A DNA stretch of 64,000 nucleotides from Saprospiraceae bacterium (GCA_021604865.1 BQJU01000025.1:33421-97420), one strand, 5' to 3'. Positions 16,448 through 27,279 are shown, numbered from the stretch's first letter. The notes: generated from the sequence alone by a model not told the origin. Numbers and translations: made by a program.

Positions 16448-19400
16448 CTACTGTTTAACCACTTTTTCCACCCAAATGGAAACCCCTTCCTTCCACACTT
16501 TTATGAAATAGATGCCTGTAGGCAAATTTTCCATTGAAACGGAATGCTCATGCTGTCCGGGCGCCATTGTAGCTCTGTTTACCGTTCTGCCCCAGAGGTC
16601 GAGAACTTGCAGCTGACAGGCTTTAGATGTTGGACCATCAAAGCGTAGAGTCAGCATGCCAGTGGTCGGATTGGGGAAAAGGCGGATATCACCTTCCTGC
16701 TTAGTATCCCTCACGCCCACCAGGAGGCCGTCTACACAAAAGTTATCGAGCTGAATCCGTGCTCCGTTTTCGGCGCCCCCCTGATTGGTGCCAAATGGAT
16801 TGCTAATATAAATGGCGGGCCGTACCAACACCCCACTGCATAGCTCCTGAGCAGTCCAGCCCCTGAGGTCATAAGGTATTTCCAATACAGCCCAGCCGGT
16901 ATCAAAAGGAGATAAATCTATAGAAGCCAATTGCAAACAATGGCTAGCGTCGCAGTTGTTGGTCTCAAAATCATCACCCTGATAGAGTTTAACTTTAAAA
17001 TCCCATTTTTTGTCGCGATCCGGTTCCGGTACGTGGGGATCGCCCCAGGGGACTAAACGTAGCGCAATAGAGACCGTACCGGTATCTTTTGCCAGGCAAA
17101 CCGCTTCTAAATGGGTCAATACATCGGCCGAATCGAGATTGCCGGTGAGCTGTATGGTCCAGCCATCGTGGCTTTCAGGTTCCCCTTCAATGACTACGGG
17201 ATTCCCGGCAAGGGCATGCCAGGCTGTTGAAGCACCACCATCGTTTAATATACCCGCCATTGCCCCTTCAGCGAATCTCGGGTTGGCAAAAACGGAAGCA
17301 TCACAATCCGGCCGGAACAGACAAGTCACATTAACGGTTTGTGCTTTAGTGACGGATTCACATAAACTGCCATCGGCTCTCTTGCGGGTCACCACCATAT
17401 AAATGGTATAAGTGCCTGCGCCGGGAAAGGTGTGGCAAAAAGTCTGATTACCCATACTGGTACCCACTGGTGTGCCAACAGGATTGTTAATAAGCCACTC
17501 CACCATATCACAATCATTGAGTGCCAATGGAGAAAAACAGGCTCTACAAGAAGTACTCCAGAGCGTGCTCGCAAAACCCTGATTGGCATCGGCTTGCAGA
17601 TCCATCAAATCACAAGGGCAGGTATCCATGCAGCCTTCTTCTACTAAAAATTCAATGACACAGGGGCAGGTTTCATCTCCGCAATGCCCGGTCAAGGTCA
17701 GGGTATACACTCCGGATTGGGCGAAGTAAGCAGATGCCAATTGGACTACAAACCAGGAATTTGCCTGGGTCGTTCCAGAAGCAATAGTACTTCCGTCCGG
17801 ACCCAGCAAATCCCAATCCATCTGGTTTTCGTTCGGGCATTCCGTGCCTTCGCACTGGAAATTTCCCGTAAGGGTATAACCGACGCCCGGTGTTGGGCAG
17901 CCTATATTTAGAGGTGGTCCGCCACACATCACAGGTTGACTAAACGCTCCTTGCGGTCCGCGAATGAACATATCGGAAAAAGTGCCGCAGGTACACGGGG
18001 TGGGCGGTGGGCAGGTGCTTAATTTGAGAACAAAGCCATCATTATCCCCACTTGAGGAAAGAAAATCGGTATTCAACCCAGGATCAAAATCACTGGTTCC
18101 CCGAAAAATACCTGCACAATAAATTGCATTATTGGCATCTACAAAAATTTCGAATCCTCCGCTTTCTCCTTCTACTTGTTTAGCCCAGACAAAATTTCCT
18201 GAGGGGTCTAATTTTTGTATAAACATACTGACACCTCCCACCGGATGAAGGTTGAAGGTTCCTGCACCGGGATCGAAGTCGGTGGTGCCGGAAAACCCTC
18301 CGATGGTATAAACATTGCCCTGAGCGTCAGTTACTATGGATTCTCCTCCATCTCCTGTAGTACTTCCCATTTGTCTTACCCAGTCAAAGGTTCCCGTAGT
18401 AGTCAGCTTAGAAACGAAAATATCAGCGGATAATACGCCGGTAGGTGTTAATACAGCCGTGCCAGGCCCTGGGTCAAAATCAACAGGATCAAATAATAAT
18501 CCGGTTGTAAATACAGATCCCTGGGCGTCGACAGCAATTGAATTTGCGAGGCTACTGCTGTTATTGACACCAGCGACTCCTGAAAAAGAGTTTGCCCAAT
18601 GCAACCCTCCAGCAGCATCTAATTTAGCAACAAAAATATCATTGATTCCAGGCAGAGATGAAACCAGATTAAAGACTCCCGGGCCCGGATCGAAATCCAC
18701 CGTTCCGGAAAAAGTGCCTGTAATGTGAATATCACCCAATTGCCCCACAGCAATAGACCGAGCTATATCCTGCCCTGTATCACCAATTTGTCTGGCCCAA
18801 ATAAATAAGCCTGTTGATGAGAATTTTGAAATAAAGACATCACTCAATCCAACAGGAGTAAGGGTGGTAACTCCTGGACCAGGATCGAAATCTGCCGCAC
18901 CATTGAAATTACCGGTAATGTAAAGATCGCCAGATGCATCCAATGCAATCGAGTTGCTTATATCTAAAACATTGCTCCCAATTCGCGATGCCCAAAGAAA
19001 ACCACCTATTGGATCAAGTTTCAATAAAAATATATCTGCCGCACCCAAAGAATTAAGAAAATAAGTATTGGAACCGGGATCAAAATCGGTTGGCCCGGAA
19101 AATACACCTGTAGCATAAACATTTCCAGAGGCATCTACACTTATGTCATTTACATTGTCCGGATTCACTCCGCCAATTTGTGCAACCCAGAGAAAACTAC
19201 CTGAAGCAGATAGTTTGACGATAAAGATATCCCTGCCACCAAATGAAGTCAGATTAAAGGTATTTGGCCCAGGATCGAAGTCAACCGTACCACTAAAGTT
19301 TCCAGCAATAAAAACATTTCCTGCCGCATCCACCGCTGTAGCTTTACTTTCATCAAATAAGAGCCCTCCAAATTTCCCGACCCATTCCAGGCAGCAAAGA

Positions 19401-21925
19401 TCATCAGGAGTTGTGCAACCCTCCGACTGTAAATAAAAGACACAGAGTTCACAGGTTTGCCCCCCGCAATTACCCGTTATGGTGAGTGTGTACAGACCAG
19501 GATCATTAAACCAGGCAGGCAGGAGTGCTATATTAAAATTGGGACCTGTTGCCGAACCATTTTGGATCGGATTACCTAATGGATCGTTTAATACCCAACC
19601 TAAAGGAATACTGAAAGGGCATTGGGTTCCCACACACTGGAAAAGGCCCGAAATCTGCGGATTAAAAACCTGATCGCAGAGTACGGCAAGGGTATCTCCA
19701 CATACTACCGGTACATTCATCCCGCCCTGCGTCGGGCGGAAGGTCATATCGGAAAATCCGCCACAGGTGCAGCATTCCGGCAAGGAAAAATTGATGATGC
19801 AAGTACAGGAGTCGGTGCCGCAATGGCCGGTCAGGATCAATTGATAATTTCCGGCACCAGAAAGCTGACCGTAGGAAAAATTCAGAAAGGGAATTCCCGT
19901 AACCGTTCCTGACAATAAGGCCGGGCCTCCACTTGCGGCCACGATCACGTAGTCGACACTTTGCATACACATCGGATCAGAGCAAAGTAATTGCCATTGG
20001 AAAGAGTAAATGGCATCCGGCCCGATGCAGGGTAGCAAAACGGGGGAGCTATCACAGTCGACCGAGATGTTGGGCAAGCCAAGGAAATTATAAAATTCCA
20101 GATTTTGGAAGCCAAGGCAGGCGCAGGTGTCGCAGTTGACGGTGATATCAAAAGAGCAGGAAGTCATATTCATACACCAATCGGTGGCTGTATAGGTGAC
20201 CATGGAAGTGCCGGCATTAAATACCGTTCCGCTGGCATCGGGGGTTCCGGAAGCTGTCGTTGCTCCGGTAATGGTATAGTCAACCGTAGGAACACCACAA
20301 TTGTCGGTAGCACCCAGCGAATGGATATTGTGCACCGGTAGGCGGCAGTTGGGATGAAAGGCGGTGAAGGTCATATCCTGCGGGCAATTGATGGTAGGGG
20401 GGATATTGTCGGTAATGGTTATGGTCTGTGTAGCCGTTGAAGTGGTGTTGTCGGCGCAGGTGACGGTCACACAAATGGTGTGTTCACCGCAGGGCAATTG
20501 TAAATCCAGGTTGGCCGTTGTTTCCCCATTACACCATTGATAGGTGAGTGGTCCCGTTCCTGTACTGGTGCTGGTGACCTGTACATGGCCACAATTGTCA
20601 ATATAATTGATGGTAAACGAAGCTTCACATGGCGTATTACAAACCGATATTTGGTCCCAATCCACCATTGAACCGCTAATCAACGAATCCTGTGGGAATT
20701 CGTAATCCATCAAGTTGAGCCCGGCCGGCCCGTCAAAAAGGGTGTTTTCCGCCGTTAGCGTAACCAGGGTATCCAAGGTACAATTGGAGGTCAAATCCCG
20801 ATCTGTTACGGCCAGAATAGCATCCAGCTGGCCAAAACCATTGGGATGCGTAAGTACACCATCAGCTGAAGCCAGGCCGGTAGGAGTGAGTACCAAATTT
20901 CCGGTGTTGAAGTTGCCCAGATTGTCAAGGTATTTGGTCCAGATTGGGGCAGTAGGTGAGCCATTGGAGTCGTTTATTTTAACGACTATTGGCTTGAAGC
21001 TACTGCTAAATTGAGCAGCACCTACCAGATAAATATCCCCATTTCCGCCATCCACAACCTGTTCCAGAGAAATCATGCCATTGACAGATATTTCCCAGAC
21101 GGGTAGCATGTTGGCATCAAAGCGCATGACCCTGGGAGGCATGGTCGGCACATTGAAATTTCTGGTGGCTATAGCCAATAGTTCGCCGTTGGCCGTTTCC
21201 GCCAGGTCTGAATAGTAATATTGCGCCGGGCCTTGCACCCCATTCACAAAATTTCCGTTGCTATTTACCCGATAGATAATGGCGTTATTACCTGCTAGTC
21301 CGGATACGATGATATCGCCGTTTGTTGACATCACTTCCATATCCCAGTGAAATTCATCATTGGCAGAGCTGAAAAAGATCTGTTTATTATTGATAGTACA
21401 ACCCGGTGAGATATTGTACACAACGACATCTCTCAAGCTAAAAGGGGTATTGTGAAAACCCATCACGGAATAAGTGCTTCCGCCGGGATTTGCTTCAATA
21501 CGAAAAAGCGTCTCCAGCCCTGGTTCGTCCAATAATTTTACACAAACTTCCACACCATTGCGAGTCAACTCACCGATGATGCTATGATCCCTGGTGCTTT
21601 CTGAACCCACCATGATCAGGTTTCCTGTAGTGGGAACGACTACCCCGTCTGCCCAACTCGAGCGAAAACCCAGGGAATGGGTCCATTGCAATACGCCGGC
21701 ACCATTAATCCGGGATACGGTAGCCAGGCCTATATCGGTCCAACCCAGCACATAAAAATCTGGGCCATCGGGAATGACCCGATTAAATTGGTTGTTGTTG
21801 CTGGTGCCATAAATATTTTGGAATTGAGCCAGGCCTTTCTGTGGTGTTAGCGTCAGGAGCAAACAAAACATACAGCTGAACATCAATGCAGAAAAATACG
21901 GAAGTGTAAAGGTAGAAAGCTTCAT
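16448..21925 (-). CDS. Giant secreted protein: HYR-like region, Cys-rich modules, seven-repeat beta-propeller, T9SS type A tail
   Basis: 1825 residues with a signal peptide (~1-34). Residues ~35-430 hold a WD/PQQ-like propeller. Residues ~433-600 hold PKD/HYR-like domains (IPPTINCPQDMTF; TDNCGVPTVDY). Cys-rich modules sit at ~600-718, ~719-838 and ~1311-1432, with a partial one at ~1435-1535. Between modules two and three there are seven ~66-residue SBBP-like repeats, each with a DFDPG motif (near 882, 947, 1012, 1077, 1149, 1216, 1280) and IFV.KL...G.F.WA strands, enough for one seven-bladed propeller. A carbohydrate-binding-like region precedes the C-terminal T9SS type A sorting domain (IRLFPNPTTG...LPTGIYFIKV). 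It is expected at the cell surface or released; its ligand is unknown. Confidence 0.88.
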   Translation of the reverse strand: MKLSTFTLPYFSALMFSCMFCLLLTLTPQKGLAQFQNIYGTSNNNQFNRVIPDGPDFYVLGWTDIGLATVSRINGAGVLQWTHSLGFRSSWADGVVVPTTGNLIMVGSESTRDHSIIGELTRNGVEVCVKLLDEPGLETLFRIEANPGGSTYSVMGFHNTPFSLRDVVVYNISPGCTINNKQIFFSSANDEFHWDMEVMSTNGDIIVSGLAGNNAIIYRVNSNGNFVNGVQGPAQYYYSDLAETANGELLAIATRNFNVPTMPPRVMRFDANMLPVWEISVNGMISLEQVVDGGNGDIYLVGAAQFSSSFKPIVVKINDSNGSPTAPIWTKYLDNLGNFNTGNLVLTPTGLASADGVLTHPNGFGQLDAILAVTDRDLTSNCTLDTLVTLTAENTLFDGPAGLNLMDYEFPQDSLISGSMVDWDQISVCNTPCEASFTINYIDNCGHVQVTSTSTGTGPLTYQWCNGETTANLDLQLPCGEHTICVTVTCADNTTSTATQTITITDNIPPTINCPQDMTFTAFHPNCRLPVHNIHSLGATDNCGVPTVDYTITGATTASGTPDASGTVFNAGTSMVTYTATDWCMNMTSCSFDITVNCDTCACLGFQNLEFYNFLGLPNISVDCDSSPVLLPCIGPDAIYSFQWQLLCSDPMCMQSVDYVIVAASGGPALLSGTVTGIPFLNFSYGQLSGAGNYQLILTGHCGTDSCTCIINFSLPECCTCGGFSDMTFRPTQGGMNVPVVCGDTLAVLCDQVFNPQISGLFQCVGTQCPFSIPLGWVLNDPLGNPIQNGSATGPNFNIALLPAWFNDPGLYTLTITGNCGGQTCELCVFYLQSEGCTTPDDLCCLEWVGKFGGLLFDESKATAVDAAGNVFIAGNFSGTVDFDPGPNTFNLTSFGGRDIFIVKLSASGSFLWVAQIGGVNPDNVNDISVDASGNVYATGVFSGPTDFDPGSNTYFLNSLGAADIFLLKLDPIGGFLWASRIGSNVLDISNSIALDASGDLYITGNFNGAADFDPGPGVTTLTPVGLSDVFISKFSSTGLFIWARQIGDTGQDIARSIAVGQLGDIHITGTFSGTVDFDPGPGVFNLVSSLPGINDIFVAKLDAAGGLHWANSFSGVAGVNNSSSLANSIAVDAQGSVFTTGLLFDPVDFDPGPGTAVLTPTGVLSADIFVSKLTTTGTFDWVRQMGSTTGDGGESIVTDAQGNVYTIGGFSGTTDFDPGAGTFNLHPVGGVSMFIQKLDPSGNFVWAKQVEGESGGFEIFVDANNAIYCAGIFRGTSDFDPGLNTDFLSSSGDNDGFVLKLSTCPPPTPCTCGTFSDMFIRGPQGAFSQPVMCGGPPLNIGCPTPGVGYTLTGNFQCEGTECPNENQMDWDLLGPDGSTIASGTTQANSWFVVQLASAYFAQSGVYTLTLTGHCGDETCPCVIEFLVEEGCMDTCPCDLMDLQADANQGFASTLWSTSCRACFSPLALNDCDMVEWLINNPVGTPVGTSMGNQTFCHTFPGAGTYTIYMVVTRKRADGSLCESVTKAQTVNVTCLFRPDCDASVFANPRFAEGAMAGILNDGGASTAWHALAGNPVVIEGEPESHDGWTIQLTGNLDSADVLTHLEAVCLAKDTGTVSIALRLVPWGDPHVPEPDRDKKWDFKVKLYQGDDFETNNCDASHCLQLASIDLSPFDTGWAVLEIPYDLRGWTAQELCSGVLVRPAIYISNPFGTNQGGAENGARIQLDNFCVDGLLVGVRDTKQEGDIRLFPNPTTGMLTLRFDGPTSKACQLQVLDLWGRTVNRATMAPGQHEHSVSMENLPTGIYFIKVWKEGVSIWVEKVVKQ

Positions 21926-22356
21926 GTTTACTGATTTGAGGTTCTGGAATGCCTCAAATGTCTATTCATTTTAGCTATTCTGCCAGGCCTTTCTAAAAGT
22001 GGTTAGCTGACGGTGTGGATTCGGTGGGGAATTTTTTATATTCGGTCAGTGGGGTGTTGGGTTCACTCGCGAGAGGCTCAGATATAGTTCCTAATAGAAT
22101 TAGCGCTTTTAATTTTCCTAATCAGTATCCGAGACAACTCTATTGCCTCATAATTTAATGCGGTGGCATACATGGTCCCGTTTCAATAAATGCCCAAAAA
22201 TTAGAACCATAATTTTAAATCCCCCCACTTCCAAAATCCATATTCGGTCACTCTCAACCCCAAATCCGGCAATAACTTTCCTAAATTCGGTAAAACCACC
22301 CCACCGTATACAATACTCAAAAACATTGCCTATCTTTCATAAACAATTAAACCTCA
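21926..22356. other. 431-bp divergent intergenic region
   Basis: Separates the giant T9SS gene (minus) from the sensor kinase (plus) and must hold promoters for both. It contains two near matches ATATTCGGTCA (near 22038 and 22243) that could be regulatory repeats. No ORF of substance, RNA gene or convincing terminator was seen. Confidence 0.4.
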
Positions 22357-25300
22357 ATGAAAAACATTGCCGTGGCCCCGCGATGGTTACCATATTCGTC
22401 AATACCCACTGGACTGAATATCAGGCCCCTTTTTCGGCTTTTTTCACTACTGATCATTCTGTTTACCCCTTACCTCTTGTTGGCACAAAATGCGCCTCAT
22501 CCCTCCTTTCGTCAATACACGACTGATGATGGGCTGGCCAGTCCGGAAGTCTTTCACATTTTGCAAGATCCGGAAGGTTTTATCTGGATTTCGACAGACA
22601 ATGGCGTGAGTCGTTTTGATGGTTACGGATTCAGGAATTATGGCCTGAAGGATGGGTTGCGGGAAAATGTCATCTTCGAGATGCAGCTGGATACTTTAGG
22701 GCGTTTGTGGATGCAGGCGATGAGTGGCAACCTGTATTACCTGAACGGGCAGACGATCTGCCCATATTGGAACAACGAGGTGTTGCTGAATTTTAAAAAC
22801 CGGCCTGACACGGGCAAGGGATTCATCGTGGAAGGTGCCGGAGAGACGGTGCACATCGCCACTTTAAAATATGGCATTCTTTCCATCGCCAATGATGGTG
22901 CCACTACCTCCTATCAACACAAGGAGCCTGCTTATAGCCAGATGTTTGAAAATAAAGGCAAGTCTATTTACGCTTTATTTGATCATGGTGAACCAGAAAG
23001 AGTGCAGGCCTATAAGGATAGTCTGCACCTTCAGAATCTGTACTTTCCGGTCTATATGTATATAAATGATGCCGTGTGGTCCTTCCACGACTTGTTTTAT
23101 GCCAGTGACAAGTTTTATAATGCAGAGGCCTTCTTTTTGGGTGAAGGGAAATATTTTTTTCAAATGTATCACAACCTATGGTTGATAGAAGACGGGAAGG
23201 TATCTTGGCGGCACAATTTTCCCTTCAGGATACTGTATGCTCACCTGATGCAAAACGGGCAGTTGTTTGTAGGACTTTACGGTCATCAGGGATTAAAGAT
23301 TTTCGAATCGCTGGAGACTTTTCGGGAAGGGGCCGCGTTTTCCTGCCTGCCGGGTAAGAGTGTGAACTATTTTATGGAAGACCGGGAAGGAGGCAAGTGG
23401 CTGGCTACTCACGAAGATGGTGTGTTTTATGCTCCTGCTGAGGCCATTATGGTGTATGATAGGGAGGCGGGTTTGCCGGATGAGAAAATAACAGCAATAG
23501 CGACAAAAAGCGAAAAGGAAGTATATATAGGTTTGGAAAACGGACAAGTATGGAGCCTGAACCCGGAAACAGAAACCTGGAAAAAACTTCCCGAAATTCC
23601 CGATCTGGGCGCTATCCAGAGTCTCTATTTTGACCCTCAAAATCAACAACTTTGGGCAGGGCGTTTTAACTTGTTCTATTGGCAAGACGATCAGTGGATT
23701 CCACGTCCAATTCCTAAAGAGGAAGTGCCCCTCATCAAGGCGAACCGTATTAGGGGGAGCCCCAATTATAAACGCCTATGGTTGTACCATTACAAGGGTT
23801 TTATGAGCATGGAACCGACACTAAATCAGTTCGCTAATCGATATAAATATTTCGACCATCGCATCTTTGCTGTCCAGGAAGACTTCACCGGTCGGGTTTG
23901 GATCGGCCAGTCCAATGGCTTATTCGAATGGAAGGATGGGGCATTACAGGAGCGCCAAAGTTTGCACCCTGCTTTCTCCTTGCGGGTGGAAGATATCGCC
24001 CTGATGCCCGACAGTACTTTGGTGATTGCTACCAAGGGTGGAGGCGTTGTATTCTGGAAGGACGGACAATTCGATCAGATCACCACGAAAGAGGGCCTCA
24101 CTGCTGACATGCTAGAATGTTTGTATGCGGATGAAAATGGAGTCCTATGGGCCGGGACCCTCAATGGCCTGAACCGCATCACAGGCACCTGGGGCCAGCG
24201 ACAGGTGGAGCAAATTACCGTTTTTCACGGGCTCCCTTCCAATGAAATCAACTTCATCAAAACGTATGGCGAAGACGTATGGGTGGCCACCAGCAAGGGG
24301 CTTGCCCATTTTTTAAACAAAAAGAAAAGTCATTTCTTCCCCAAACCAATACTGGCTTCGGTGTTGGCCAACAATCAGGTGCTTGATTTGACTAAACCCT
24401 TGGCTATGGGGCCGGATAAAAATAACCTGACCATCAATTTTTTTGCCATCAACTACAAGATGAATGGTGAAATTCCTTACCGCTACCGGATGGATAGCGG
24501 CAATTGGACACAGACATTGAACCGCTCCCTGAACTTTTCTGAATTATCACCGGGTACTCGCTGTTTCGAAGTACAGGCGCAAAATGAAGACGGTATTTGG
24601 AGTGAATCAACGTTCCTCGGGTTTGTCATCAAGCCGCCCTGGTGGAGCAGTTGGTGGGCAAGGATATTGGCGGTGGTTATTGCATTGCTGGCAGGATTGG
24701 GTGTTTATCTATTCCGTACCCGGCAATTGAAAGAAGCACATCAAATTCAATTACAAATTACGGGATTGGAACGATCGGCTTTACAGGCGCAGATGAACCC
24801 TCATTTTATTTTCAACTGTCTAAATTCCATTCAAAACTTTATCCTGCAAAACGAAAAAGAGGCGGCTATTTTATACCTGGGCAGTTTTGCCAGTCTGGTG
24901 CGGAGTATGCTCAATGCTTCTGTGTCGGGGAAAATTTTGTTGGTGGAGGAAGTGAAATTGTTGAATAATTACCTGGAACTGGAGCAGTTGCGGTTTAAAA
25001 GCCGGTTTACCTATGAAGTTAGAACAGATGGCAATGTGGATGTTTTTGAGGTAGAAATACCACCGCTATTGGTACAACCTTATGTGGAGAACGCATTGTT
25101 GCATGGTATTTCCGGAAGGAAAACCGGTGGGAGAGTAGTGGTTGTTTTTGAAAAAAAGGAGGACTATCTTGAAGTGTCTATCGAGGACAACGGGACGGGG
25201 GGCATGCCAGAAAATGGGCAAACCCCAAAAACGAAAAATCACAAATCATTTGGTATGTCTATTACCCGGAATAGGTTGGAGTTGTTGTCCAATAATAAGG

Positions 25301-25404
25301 AAAAGAAGGCCGTTAACACTAAGACTTTATATGATGCAAATGGCCAGATTTCCGGCACAAAGGTGATAATTCGCATTGCATTAAGAGAAGTATTTATTAA
25401 ATAA
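22357..25404 (+). CDS. Propeller-sensor histidine kinase of the LytS type (His_kinase family)
   Basis: 1015 residues. After an unusually long N-terminal region before the signal/TM segment (LFSLLIILFTPYLLLAQ, ~30-46) come reg_prop-type propeller repeats (QDPEGFIWISTDNGVSRFDG; GRVWIGQSNGLFEW; GVLWAGTLNGLNRI), a Y_Y_Y domain (~685-770, ending FVIKPPWW) and one TM helix (~775-795). The cytoplasmic kinase follows: H-box MNPHFIFNCLNSIQNFI, N-box QPYVENALLHG, G1 EDNGTGG and G2 SFGMSITRNRLELL. It should sense an extracytoplasmic ligand and phosphorylate its partner. Its stop lies 6 bases before a LytTR response regulator, so the pair is an operon and a two-component system. Confidence 0.93.
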   Translation: MKNIAVAPRWLPYSSIPTGLNIRPLFRLFSLLIILFTPYLLLAQNAPHPSFRQYTTDDGLASPEVFHILQDPEGFIWISTDNGVSRFDGYGFRNYGLKDGLRENVIFEMQLDTLGRLWMQAMSGNLYYLNGQTICPYWNNEVLLNFKNRPDTGKGFIVEGAGETVHIATLKYGILSIANDGATTSYQHKEPAYSQMFENKGKSIYALFDHGEPERVQAYKDSLHLQNLYFPVYMYINDAVWSFHDLFYASDKFYNAEAFFLGEGKYFFQMYHNLWLIEDGKVSWRHNFPFRILYAHLMQNGQLFVGLYGHQGLKIFESLETFREGAAFSCLPGKSVNYFMEDREGGKWLATHEDGVFYAPAEAIMVYDREAGLPDEKITAIATKSEKEVYIGLENGQVWSLNPETETWKKLPEIPDLGAIQSLYFDPQNQQLWAGRFNLFYWQDDQWIPRPIPKEEVPLIKANRIRGSPNYKRLWLYHYKGFMSMEPTLNQFANRYKYFDHRIFAVQEDFTGRVWIGQSNGLFEWKDGALQERQSLHPAFSLRVEDIALMPDSTLVIATKGGGVVFWKDGQFDQITTKEGLTADMLECLYADENGVLWAGTLNGLNRITGTWGQRQVEQITVFHGLPSNEINFIKTYGEDVWVATSKGLAHFLNKKKSHFFPKPILASVLANNQVLDLTKPLAMGPDKNNLTINFFAINYKMNGEIPYRYRMDSGNWTQTLNRSLNFSELSPGTRCFEVQAQNEDGIWSESTFLGFVIKPPWWSSWWARILAVVIALLAGLGVYLFRTRQLKEAHQIQLQITGLERSALQAQMNPHFIFNCLNSIQNFILQNEKEAAILYLGSFASLVRSMLNASVSGKILLVEEVKLLNNYLELEQLRFKSRFTYEVRTDGNVDVFEVEIPPLLVQPYVENALLHGISGRKTGGRVVVVFEKKEDYLEVSIEDNGTGGMPENGQTPKTKNHKSFGMSITRNRLELLSNNKEKKAVNTKTLYDANGQISGTKVIIRIALREVFIK

Positions 25405-25410
25405 AAAACC

Positions 25411-26160
25411 ATGAAACGCATTGCCATTATTGACGACGAATCCGACGCCCGACAATCGCTGAAAATCCTGATCAATAGTTTATGTCCGGATGTTGAAATC
25501 TGTGGCGAAGCCGGTAGTGTGGAAAGCGGCTATATCTTGATCCGTAAAAGTCAACCCCATGGCGTATTACTTGATATCTCAATGGAAGATGGAACGGGTT
25601 TTGATTTATTAGATAAATTTCCTAATCCCTCCTTCCAGGTCATTTTTACCACTGCCCATGATGATTTTGCCTTGAAGGCCTTTCGCTACCATGCTTTGGA
25701 CTACCTGTTAAAGCCCACCAATCCGGTAGAATTGGCCCAGGCCATTGACCGGGTGACCGTGGAACTTCCGGAAGATTTTCCCGCCAGAATCAGCAATTTG
25801 CTGGAAAGTACCCGGAATGGCCGATTGGACAAAATAGCCCTCACCAGCCTGGAGGGTATGGTCTTCCTGCACCTCGATCAAATCGTTCACCTCGAATCAG
25901 ATGGCAGTTACACCACTTTTTACCTCCTAAACCAAGAGCGTCATTTGATTTCCCGCCCTATGAAGGATTTTGAAGACCTGTTATCAGAAGATGGCTTTTT
26001 TAAGTTGCATCAGTCGCATATTGTCAACCTTTCCTTTGTCAAAAAAATACTCCGCGAAGAGGGTGGATATGCCCTGATGGAAGATGGTTGCAAAGTGCCC
26101 ATCGCCCGTCGGCGCAAAGAGGAATTTCTGGAGGTGATGCGGCAGCAGTTTCGAATGTAA
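25411..26160 (+). CDS. LytTR-type response regulator
   Basis: 249 residues: an N-terminal receiver with acidic pair Asp8/Asp9 (IAIIDDE), phosphoacceptor Asp55 (GVLLDISMEDG), a Thr switch (IFTTAHDD) and Lys101 (DYLLKPTNP). This is followed by a LytTR DNA-binding domain (~140-245: FLHLDQIVHLESDGSYTTF; FFKLHQSHIVNL; GCKVPIARRRKEEF). It is the cognate partner of the LytS-type kinase six bases upstream. LytTR regulators bind repeated direct sites near target promoters; the nearby hydrolase gene (26174), 13 bases downstream on the same strand, may be in the same transcript. Target genes are otherwise unknown. Confidence 0.93.
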   Translation: MKRIAIIDDESDARQSLKILINSLCPDVEICGEAGSVESGYILIRKSQPHGVLLDISMEDGTGFDLLDKFPNPSFQVIFTTAHDDFALKAFRYHALDYLLKPTNPVELAQAIDRVTVELPEDFPARISNLLESTRNGRLDKIALTSLEGMVFLHLDQIVHLESDGSYTTFYLLNQERHLISRPMKDFEDLLSEDGFFKLHQSHIVNLSFVKKILREEGGYALMEDGCKVPIARRRKEEFLEVMRQQFRM

Positions 26161-26173
26161 AATAAAGCTCCAA

Positions 26174-27199
26174 ATGATCAATAAATCATTCACTATAGTC
26201 AAATATCTTCTATTGTCAGGATTGCTTGTCCTTTCTGGGCTGCTTTTTATACCCAGAAAATACGAGGTTACCCCATTTCAGGAAAGAGCAGGTACTCAAT
26301 ATTGGGATTTATCTACCGGATCCAGGATTGGGTATACCCTGATTTCTGCAAGTGGCCCAAGCGAGCCTTTCCCGGTTATCTACTTACACGGAGGTCCTGG
26401 TGGGCGGGTTACGGATGAAACGATTCAGGCATTAAGTCCGTTGGCGGCAGATGGATATGATCTTTATTTTTATGACCAGATTGGCAGCGGGCATTCCAAT
26501 AGGTTGGAAGATATTACCGCCTATACGATAGATCGTCACATACAGGATTTAGCCGCAATTATCAAAAAGACAGAAGCAGATAAGGTGACCTTAATCGGCC
26601 ATTCCTGGGGAGCGATTTTGGCAGCTGTTTTTGTAGCTGACCATGGCGATTTGGTGGAAAAAATTGTCTTTACCGGGCCTGGTCCGATCCCTCCCATTCG
26701 CAGTGAATTGGCACAACTCAAACCTCCGGATAGCCTGCATCTACAAACACCCCAATATTCCAACCGACAAGGAAATGACAAGGCGCAAAACCTCAGGAGT
26801 AGACTCATGGCAAAATGGGCTTACCTCTTTGGCAGCAAATTAGCTTCTGATAAGGAGGCAGATGATTTTGCGGCATATCTTTTTAGTGAACTGAACAAAT
26901 CGGCGGTGAAAGACCAACTAGCTACATCAAATGCGAAAGGTGGCGCTGGATTTTATGCCCATATTATGACCTTCAAGAATTTTTTTGAAATAAGCGATCC
27001 TCGATCTAATCTTAAAAACTCGAAGATCCCGGTTTTGATCATGAGAGGGCAATATGACAACCAAAAATGGGGTTATGCGCAAGAGTATTTGCAACTTTTT
27101 CCAATCCATGAATTGGTAATCATTCCCAATGCCGGGCATTTTATTGATGTGGAGCGTCCGGAGGTGTATTTAACAGAAATTAGAGATTTTATTAATTAG
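26174..27199 (+). CDS. Alpha/beta hydrolase with N-terminal membrane/signal anchor (proline-iminopeptidase-like)
   Basis: 341 residues. A hydrophobic segment (~8-26, YLLLSGLLVLSGLLFI) anchors or exports the protein. The hydrolase core has the oxyanion motif HGGPGG (72-77), the nucleophile elbow GHSWG with Ser144, a probable acid Asp295 (RGQYDN) and His322 (NAGHF). The HGGPGG and GHSWG motifs with a lid insertion resemble prolyl aminopeptidases and related amidases. The substrate is not determinable. It lies just downstream of the LytTR regulator and could be co-transcribed with it. Confidence 0.85.
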   Translation: MINKSFTIVKYLLLSGLLVLSGLLFIPRKYEVTPFQERAGTQYWDLSTGSRIGYTLISASGPSEPFPVIYLHGGPGGRVTDETIQALSPLAADGYDLYFYDQIGSGHSNRLEDITAYTIDRHIQDLAAIIKKTEADKVTLIGHSWGAILAAVFVADHGDLVEKIVFTGPGPIPPIRSELAQLKPPDSLHLQTPQYSNRQGNDKAQNLRSRLMAKWAYLFGSKLASDKEADDFAAYLFSELNKSAVKDQLATSNAKGGAGFYAHIMTFKNFFEISDPRSNLKNSKIPVLIMRGQYDNQKWGYAQEYLQLFPIHELVIIPNAGHFIDVERPEVYLTEIRDFIN

Positions 27200-27279
27200 C
27201 GGTTTCGGCGGGTAATTGACGAGAATGCTGATTGTTTTTGAAAAAGTGCGTATTATTCGAATAAAACACCAATGCGATT

